In this document: positions 58,576 through 64,000 of the stretch, in pieces
Layout: every line of letters starts with the position of its first letter
Position numbering within the stretch: the first letter of the stretch is position 1
Origin: Neobittarella massiliensis (ex Bilen et al. 2018)
Lineage (GTDB): Bacteria > Bacillota > Clostridia > Oscillospirales > Ruminococcaceae
Assembly (NCBI RefSeq): GCF_900289145.1
Contig: NZ_OKQO01000008.1
Span: 120,937 to 184,936, forward strand
DNA length: 64,000 bases
Direction of reading: 5' to 3'
Translations under genes and position numbers: made by a program
The notes under the pieces: generated by a model
The model's input: the letters and a program-made list of their open reading frames with translations, nothing else
Database searches by the model: none
What the model was told of the DNA's origin: nothing

Positions 58576-60909
58576 TTATCTCGCCGTCTGCTGTCGGGTC
58601 TCCAGTGCCCGGTTTATGCGGTCGGTCACCTCGCTGGCCATCTCAGGGGTAAAGCGGTCGCCGGTAGCTCCGTCCAGGTGTTGGGCCATGCCCCAAAAGA
58701 TCACCTTAAAGTGCTCGGTCAGCTCCGCAGATATCTGCTCCCGCTGCAAAAGTCCCTTCTCCACCAGGTAGTCATAAAACACCTGGGTGGCCACCGGGTC
58801 GTCAAACAGGTCTACATAGTGGGTGTCGGTGGTCATCACAAAAGGTGCCGGGCGGTCGCTTATCACCGGCAGGTCTATGCGCAGCCGAATGTCCGCCGAG
58901 GAGGCGCCGATGAGCAGCTCAAATACCCCGCTGTCCGCCACCCAGCCGCAGGCCGGGTCGTAGTAGCAAAAGTCGCGGGTCTCCAAAGTCAGCTGCACCT
59001 CACGGCTCTCGCCGGGCTGCAGATACACCCGGGTAAAGGCCTTCAGCTCCTTTTCGGGGCGGGCCAGCTTGGCGTGGCGGTCGGCCACATACAGCTGCAC
59101 CACCTCGGCGGCGGGCATCTGGCCGTCGTTTTGCACCGTGCAGTACACCGTCACCTGTCCCGGCAACACCAGCTGTGGCACCGATACCCGCGGTGCCGAG
59201 TAGGTAAAGCGGCTGTAGCTCAGTCCGTGTCCAAAGGGGTACAGCGGCTCGATCTTCTTTTTCTCGTAATAGCGGTAACCGGCGTAGATGCCCTCACAGT
59301 AGTAGTGGTAGTCGCCCTCCCCGGGGAAGTTCAGATATGCCGGGGTGTCCTCTATGCGCATCGGCATGGTCACCGGCAGCTTGCCGCTGGGGCTTATCTC
59401 CCCCCACAGCAGCTGCGCTGCCGCATGGCCCGAGCCCTCGCCCGAAAACCACAGATCCAGTATCCCCGCCGCCCGGTCGGCCCACGGCATCGCCACCGAT
59501 TCGGCGTTGTACACCACCACCACCGTGTTTGGCTGTACGGCCAGCACCTCCTCTATAAGCTCCGCAGTGGCCGGCTCCAGGTCCAGGGTCCGGCGGTTAA
59601 AGTCGTCGTCCTCCGGCGGCAAAAAGGCGCCGGCAAACACCACCGCTGCCTGCGCGTCCCGGGCCGCAGCTACCGCCTCAGCCAGCAGTGCGTCGTCGTG
59701 CCGGTAGTCGCGGGTATAGCCGGGGGCGTAGGTCACCGCACAGCCCTCGGGGGCCAGCGCCTTTATCTCCTGCAGCGGGATATCTGAACACTGGGGGTTC
59801 ATGGCCGCACAGCCGGTGCCGTTAAACTGCGGGTACTGGGCCAGCGCCCCCAGCACTGCCAGCGAGCGGGTGTCTTTCGCCAGCGGCAGCACACCGGTAT
59901 TTTTTAGCAGCACGGCGCATTCGGCGGCGGCTCTGCGGGCCAGCTGGTGGTGGGCGGCAAAGTCTACCGGCTGGTGCTCTTTGCCCTCCTGACTGTAAGT
60001 CAGCGCCAGTTCGATCAGGTGCCGGCAGCAGTCGTCTACCCGGCTCTCGGGTATACTGCCATCCTGCACCCCGGCCACAATGGCCCGCACACAGCTGGCG
60101 CTGGGGGGCATCTGCAGGTCCAGTCCGGCCCGGCAGGCCTCGGCCGGGTTTTTTACCGCCACCCAGTCGCTCATGGTCACACCGTCAAAACCCCACTCAT
60201 CCCGCAGCACATCGGTCAGCAGATAGGGGTTCTGGCAGCTCTGCACCCCGTTTACCTTGTTGTAGGCGCCCATCACCGCCCGCGGCAGGCCCTTTTTAAT
60301 GGCCCGCTCAAATCCGGCCAAATAGATCTCGTGCAGCGCCCGCGGGTCCACGATCGAGTCTATCCAGGTGCGCTTGTAGTCGGCGTTGTTGCAGGCAAAA
60401 TGTTTTACGCAGGCCGCCACTCCTTGGCTCTGGATGCCCCGCACCATACCTGCGGCCATCTCGCCCGATAGTACCGGGTCCTCGGCGTAGTACTCAAAGC
60501 CGCGCCCGGCCAGCGGGTGCCGGCGCAGGTTCAGCCCCGGCCCCAGCAAAAGCCCTACGTCATGGGCCTTGCACTCCTTGGCAATAGCCGACCCCACCTC
60601 CTCGATAAGCGCCGTGTCCCACGAGCAGGCAATGGCCGACCCGGCGGGGAAACAGGTGCTGGGCAGCGTGCGGGCGATCGCCTCCGGGCTGTCAAACGAA
60701 AAAAACATCACGTTTTCATACAGGTCGTTTTCCTCTTTGTCCTGGCTGCCGGCCTGCAGCCGCAGTCCGCTGGTACCGTCGGCCACGATCAGGCTGGGTA
60801 TCCCCAGTTCGGGAAAGGCGGCGGTGCGCCAATGGGTGGCGCCGGTGCACAGGGTGGCCTTTTGCTCCAGCGTCATCCGCTCAATGATCGCCTCGATCTC
60901 TTTTTTCAA
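58576..60909 (-). CDS. Glycoside hydrolase family 3 (beta-glucosidase-like)
   Basis: The 777-aa cytoplasmic protein has a GH3 catalytic (alpha/beta)8 domain (MTLEQKATLCTGATHW, GPGLNLRRHPLAGRGFEYYAED, GVTMSDWVAV with the nucleophile Asp), the GH3_C sandwich (about 330-560), and a fibronectin-III-like C-terminal domain (about 600-680). No signal peptide. Beta-glucosidase, xylosidase or related activities are possible. TTG 60909 follows GAGGAGG. It is divergent from an AraC regulator. Confidence 0.93.
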   Translation of the reverse strand: MKKEIEAIIERMTLEQKATLCTGATHWRTAAFPELGIPSLIVADGTSGLRLQAGSQDKEENDLYENVMFFSFDSPEAIARTLPSTCFPAGSAIACSWDTALIEEVGSAIAKECKAHDVGLLLGPGLNLRRHPLAGRGFEYYAEDPVLSGEMAAGMVRGIQSQGVAACVKHFACNNADYKRTWIDSIVDPRALHEIYLAGFERAIKKGLPRAVMGAYNKVNGVQSCQNPYLLTDVLRDEWGFDGVTMSDWVAVKNPAEACRAGLDLQMPPSASCVRAIVAGVQDGSIPESRVDDCCRHLIELALTYSQEGKEHQPVDFAAHHQLARRAAAECAVLLKNTGVLPLAKDTRSLAVLGALAQYPQFNGTGCAAMNPQCSDIPLQEIKALAPEGCAVTYAPGYTRDYRHDDALLAEAVAAARDAQAAVVFAGAFLPPEDDDFNRRTLDLEPATAELIEEVLAVQPNTVVVVYNAESVAMPWADRAAGILDLWFSGEGSGHAAAQLLWGEISPSGKLPVTMPMRIEDTPAYLNFPGEGDYHYYCEGIYAGYRYYEKKKIEPLYPFGHGLSYSRFTYSAPRVSVPQLVLPGQVTVYCTVQNDGQMPAAEVVQLYVADRHAKLARPEKELKAFTRVYLQPGESREVQLTLETRDFCYYDPACGWVADSGVFELLIGASSADIRLRIDLPVISDRPAPFVMTTDTHYVDLFDDPVATQVFYDYLVEKGLLQREQISAELTEHFKVIFWGMAQHLDGATGDRFTPEMASEVTDRINRALETRQQTAR

Positions 60910-61108
60910 AGTGTATTCCTCCTCACTTCAGTCGGCGGCCGGTCGGCCGCCGCTGCCCACAGCGTTTTTTTCAGCATACAGCCGCCGGCCCCCGGCTGTC
61001 ATTACTGTACTTGCGCAAAAGTTTGCAATTTTTGATATTTTCCTTGCGCTGTCGGGCAAAGTCTGGTATATCTAAAAACAGAATACCATACTAGAGAGGG
61101 GGGAGAGC

Positions 61109-61921
61109 ATGCAGCCGGTCTTCGAGCAGGTGCGCCCCACCCAGCAGCTCATCGCCAATCTGTACCGCCACCGGCAAGAAGGGGTGCACCCGGTACCCAT
61201 ACATTGGCACCCCGATCTCGAGCTGTTCTGGTACCGCTCCACCCCGGTGCGCTTTTTTTGCGGCGGCCGCACTGTGCTGCTGCCCGCCGGTACCCCGGTG
61301 CTGCTCTTCGGCGGCGAGATACACGGGCTCGAACCGGTCGAGCAGGCCGCCCCCAGCGGTCTGTCGGTGCTGTGGCCTCACAGCTTTCTGTCCCAGGCAG
61401 TGCCCGGGTACGCCCGGCTGGGCGGCCCCAGCGGCCCGGTACAGAGCGAGCGGCTCACCGCCCTGCTGCAACAGCTGCTCGAAGTCTGCGACGGGGAGCA
61501 GACGCCCCTCACGCCGCTCTTGCAAAATGCCCACCTGTACGGTCTGCTTCACTACCTGCTGTCCACATACGCCGCACCGCAGGCAGCTATGCCCCCATCC
61601 AAGTCACTGCAGCACTGCCGCTCTGCCCTCAGCTACATGCAGCAGCACTTTCGCAGCCCCATCACTCTCGAGAGCACCGCCCGCCACGTGGGCGTCTCGG
61701 CCGAGCACCTCTCGCGGCTGCTGCGCCGGTGTCTGGGTCTGGGTTTTCGCCAACAGCTGCGCGATCTGCGCCTCGACTGGGCCACCAGTCAAATGGCCGG
61801 CTGGCAGCAGGGCCTGCTCCAGATCTGTCTGGCCGCCGGCTTTCCCGACTACCGCGCCTTTTGCGCCGCCTTTAAAGAGCGCTATGGCCTCACCCCCCGC
61901 CAGTACCAGAGTCGGCTGTAA
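61109..61921 (+). CDS. AraC family transcriptional regulator
   Basis: The 270-aa protein has an N-terminal cupin-like sensor domain (HWHPDLELFWY, LLPAGTPVLLFGGEIHGLEP) and C-terminal double HTH (about residues 172-270; SPITLESTARHVGVSAEHLS, with ICLAAGFPDYRAFCAAFKERYGLTPRQY in part). It is divergent from GH3 and should activate it in response to a sugar. The short inverted pair TGGTAT/ATACCA (61064-61088) lies in the 200-bp spacer. GGGGGGAG precedes the ATG. Confidence 0.9.
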   Translation: MQPVFEQVRPTQQLIANLYRHRQEGVHPVPIHWHPDLELFWYRSTPVRFFCGGRTVLLPAGTPVLLFGGEIHGLEPVEQAAPSGLSVLWPHSFLSQAVPGYARLGGPSGPVQSERLTALLQQLLEVCDGEQTPLTPLLQNAHLYGLLHYLLSTYAAPQAAMPPSKSLQHCRSALSYMQQHFRSPITLESTARHVGVSAEHLSRLLRRCLGLGFRQQLRDLRLDWATSQMAGWQQGLLQICLAAGFPDYRAFCAAFKERYGLTPRQYQSRL

Positions 61922-62052
61922 GCGAAAGAGCCGCCGCCCCTCTCACCATGCCGCACCGCCTGTCCGGGTGCGCGCTCCCGTACGGGCAAAAGCGTAGAGA
62001 AGAGCGCATATCCGTATCGGGCAGCCGGTCAATACCTTCGGAGGTAGAGAAG

Positions 62053-62295
62053 ATGCTCAAAAAAATATACGGTCTTATCGGCGTGCTCATGGGGTGCTTT
62101 ACCGGCGCATTCATCGGCGGGGCGGCTTTTAGGTTTGCAGACTACAAAAAGCATCCCGGCCTATATGCCATGCAGTCCGCACCGTGGTATACAGGCATTC
62201 AAATAACGGGTATTGCCCTCGTGGTATTGCTGCTCCTCTGTGTGGCGGTGCGGGCCCTTATCCGCAACAAGTTAAAGCGGCAGTCGCGCGTATAA
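62053..62295 (+). CDS. Small two-helix membrane protein
   Basis: The 80-aa protein has two hydrophobic segments (about residues 5-27, LIGVLMGCFTGAFIGGAAF, and 47-70, IQITGIALVVLLLLCVAV) joined by a short loop (DYKKHPGLYAMQSAPW) and ends in a basic tail RNKLKRQ. GGAGGTAG precedes the ATG. Not recognised. It follows the AraC gene by about 130 bp and may be independent. Confidence 0.65.
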   Translation: MLKKIYGLIGVLMGCFTGAFIGGAAFRFADYKKHPGLYAMQSAPWYTGIQITGIALVVLLLLCVAVRALIRNKLKRQSRV

Positions 62296-62306
62296 AAACA
62301 GCCGCT

Positions 62307-62351
62307 AAAAAAGAGAGGTCCCCGCCTGATCAGGCGAGGACCTCTCTTTTT
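62307..62351. terminator. Bidirectional intrinsic terminator
   Basis: AAAAAAGAGAGGTCC pairs with GGACCTCTCTTTTT, with an inner GCCTGATCAGGC palindrome, between the small membrane gene and the convergent MATE gene. Confidence 0.9.
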
Positions 62352-62378
62352 GCCGGTAAAAGCTGTGTAGTCACCGGG

Positions 62379-63716
62379 TCAGGTGTCGGCCAGCAACCGG
62401 TCGCCCCAGCGCGATCGCCTGTAGATGATCACGCCCACGCAGTTGGCCACCATCCAGCCGATGGGCACCGCCCAGTAGATGCCGGTAAACGACATGGCCG
62501 TGGCCGCCAGCAGGTACGAGAGCAGCGTGCGCGTCCCCAGCGAAGCCACCGACAGAACCACCGTGGTGCGCTGCATCGAGAGCCCCCGGTAAAAGCCATA
62601 AAACAGGCACTGCACGCACATAAAAAAGTAAAAGTAAGCCTCCACGTGCAGGTAGTCGGCGCCGATCGAGATGGCCTGTACATCGCCGGCGTCGATAAAG
62701 ATGCCGATCATCTGCCGCGAGAACAGCAAAATCACCGCCGCCACCACCAGCGAAAAGCCCAGCAGGATAAAAAGACAGGTGCGCAGCCCCTGCTTGATGC
62801 GCTGGGGCTTTTTGGCGCCGCTGTTTTGTGCCACGAACGTCGAGAAAGCATTGCCAAAATCGGTCGCCGGCAGCGAGGCGAAGGAGTGGATCTTGCTGGC
62901 GGCGGCAAACGAGGCCATCACCGTCACCCCGTAAGAGTTCACCAGCCCCTGCACCAGCACCATGCCAAAATTGAGCACCGACTGCTGCAGCGCCGTCAGC
63001 AAGCTGTTCGAGAGCACGGTACCGCCCACCGGCGCGCCGCTGTCATACACCTCGCCTTTGGGTATCACCTGCTGCCGGTAGCAGTACAGGCAGCACCCCA
63101 CCGCCGAGCAGAACTGGGCGATCACAGTGGCCCAGGCAGCCCCGGCGGCGCCCATGCCAAAATGGGCTACGAACAGCAGGTCCAGCAGCACGTTGATGGC
63201 CCCGGCCGCCGCCAAAAAGTACAGCGGCGCCCGCGAGTTGCCCACCGAGCGCAGCAGGCAGGCGCAATAGTTGTATAAAAAAGTGAACAGCAGCCCGCCA
63301 AAGGTGATCTGCAAATAGCTCTGGGCAATAGGCCGGGTGTCCTGCGGCATCTGAAACAGGTGCAAGATCTGCGGGCAAAACACCACCGCCAGCACCGACA
63401 GCCCCACCGTCACCCCCAGGATCAGAAAAAACGAGAACTTGGCCGAGCGGGCCAGCCGCCCCGGGTCGCGGGCGCCAAAGCACTGGCCAAACACCACTCC
63501 CGCACCCATGCACATCCCGGTCACCACCGATATGGCAAAAGCCATGATGCTAAAAGACGACCCCACTGCCGCCAGCGCGGTCTTGCCCACAAAGCGGCCC
63601 ACAATGGCGGTGTCAGCCACGTTGTAAAGCTGCTGCAAAATGTCGCCCAAAATCATCGGCAGGGCAAAAAATATCAGCTTTTTGGCCATTGGCCCCTCGG
63701 TCATATCGTAGCGCAA
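62379..63716 (-). CDS. MATE family efflux transporter, second copy
   Basis: The 445-aa protein has twelve membrane helices and MATE patterns (FALPMILGDILQQLYNVADT, VVFGQCFGARDPGRLARSAK; each within 20 residues). It is a paralog of the 54338 gene but has no mepA-like leader. TTG 63716 follows GAGGGGAG; the longer frame to 63887 would cross its promoter. Typical MATE length supports this start. Confidence 0.9.
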   Translation of the reverse strand: MRYDMTEGPMAKKLIFFALPMILGDILQQLYNVADTAIVGRFVGKTALAAVGSSFSIMAFAISVVTGMCMGAGVVFGQCFGARDPGRLARSAKFSFFLILGVTVGLSVLAVVFCPQILHLFQMPQDTRPIAQSYLQITFGGLLFTFLYNYCACLLRSVGNSRAPLYFLAAAGAINVLLDLLFVAHFGMGAAGAAWATVIAQFCSAVGCCLYCYRQQVIPKGEVYDSGAPVGGTVLSNSLLTALQQSVLNFGMVLVQGLVNSYGVTVMASFAAASKIHSFASLPATDFGNAFSTFVAQNSGAKKPQRIKQGLRTCLFILLGFSLVVAAVILLFSRQMIGIFIDAGDVQAISIGADYLHVEAYFYFFMCVQCLFYGFYRGLSMQRTTVVLSVASLGTRTLLSYLLAATAMSFTGIYWAVPIGWMVANCVGVIIYRRSRWGDRLLADT

Positions 63717-63822
63717 AGCGCTCCCCTCTTTTCTACTTCGTCGTATTTTGTCCGCCGGCGTCGGGCGCTCCTTCAAAGACCTGCCCCAGCGCCGGCCTGC
63801 TTTAAAAGCAGGCACAGTTAGC

Positions 63823-63851
63823 AGTATACAACGATTTTGGCGCCAGGTAAA
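63823..63851 (-). promoter_or_regulatory. Promoter of the second MATE gene
   Basis: Minus strand TTTACC (63851-63846), 17-bp spacer, TATACT (63828-63823), about 107 bp before the TTG start. A small hairpin GCCTGC/GCAGGC lies in the leader near 63795-63812. The remaining 150 bp to the window end shows nothing clear. Confidence 0.6.
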
Positions 63852-64000
63852 CGGCAAATTTGCCGATACCTGCCCGGCAGCTGTCATGCGGTTTTGTGCG
63901 TACCGCCATCCGCCGGCCTGGCAGAGCAGGGGAGGGGCGCTGTCCGTCCGCTTTGTCCCACCGCCCGCGCAGCGACGGCCGCGGCCGCCGGCCCCGGGTC

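Noticed and set aside
1..64000. CRISPR array, IS elements, prophage
   Set aside because: No short regularly spaced direct repeats with unique spacers, no transposase or integrase frames, and no phage structural genes. The DUF5131 protein (Gp37/Gp68-like) alone is not evidence of a prophage.

Overview
The window reads as chromosomal DNA of a GC-rich, low-G+C-phylum-type (Firmicutes/Clostridia, probably Oscillospirales-like gut) bacterium. Supporting signs are the dnaX-ybaB-recR cluster next to smpB-ssrA, strong AGGAGG-type ribosome binding sites on nearly every gene, many TTG and GTG starts, a YtaF-type sporulation-associated membrane protein, an LTA-synthase-family enzyme, and numerous short U-tailed intrinsic terminators. 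The assignment is inferred from gene content and style, not from a database match. I see no IS element, prophage, CRISPR array, rRNA or tRNA gene; tmRNA is the one classical RNA gene.

Layout. 1-3.5 kb: DNA repair/replication and trans-translation (dnaX 3' part, ybaB, recR, smpB, ssrA). 3.5-4.8 kb: an AT-richer patch with two unrecognised genes. 5-8.4 kb: gluQ, a galactokinase, a TIGR04076-like protein and an ArsR-type regulator. 8.7-21.4 kb: cyclic-di-GMP signalling (a 1436-aa PAS/GGDEF/GAF/GGDEF/EAL protein, a membrane GGDEF-EAL protein and a double GGDEF protein) interleaved with ytaF, an LtaS-like enzyme, a LysR regulator and a DUF1275 membrane protein. 21.6-24.8 kb: a TetR-ABC exporter operon ending in a 52-aa arginine-rich protein. 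25.2-31.6 kb: two divergent small-molecule operons (ThiE-like + HAD phosphatase; TrpF-like + PfkB kinase + cytosine-deaminase-family enzyme + lipoprotein). The second is preceded by a tandem-repeat leader.

31.6-40.3 kb: a BFD-like [2Fe-2S] protein, a methyltransferase, an EamA transporter, a large C-type-lectin surface protein divergent from an ECF sigma factor fused to a membrane/extracellular segment, two tandem PHP phosphoesterases and ComB. 40.4-44.2 kb: a small secreted protein and an RHH repressor around a 14-bp palindromic operator, a CDF metal exporter, a membrane protein and a phosphoesterase. 45-51 kb: nucleoside/NAD salvage (two nucleoside deoxyribosyltransferase-family proteins, nucleoside hydrolase, amidase, pncB). 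51.3-64 kb: MFS exporter, NYN/LOTUS RNA-binding nuclease-like protein, MATE transporter behind two structured RNA elements resembling guanidine-IV (mepA) riboswitches, a cytidylate-kinase-like protein, DUF3267 protease-like and HEAT proteins, DUF5131 protein, GH3 glycosidase with AraC regulator, and a second MATE transporter.

Three intergenic tandem-repeat arrays (174-, 158- and ~190-bp units) stand out. Arrays 1 and 3 are diverged copies of one modular family with compensatory stem changes, which points to a structured nucleic-acid element. The other strongest leads are the membrane-fused sigma factor, the tandem riboswitch pair, a ~95-nt sRNA candidate, the paired deoxyribosyltransferase paralogs in which one lacks the catalytic Glu, and the uncharacterised TrpF-like/PfkB/deaminase operon.
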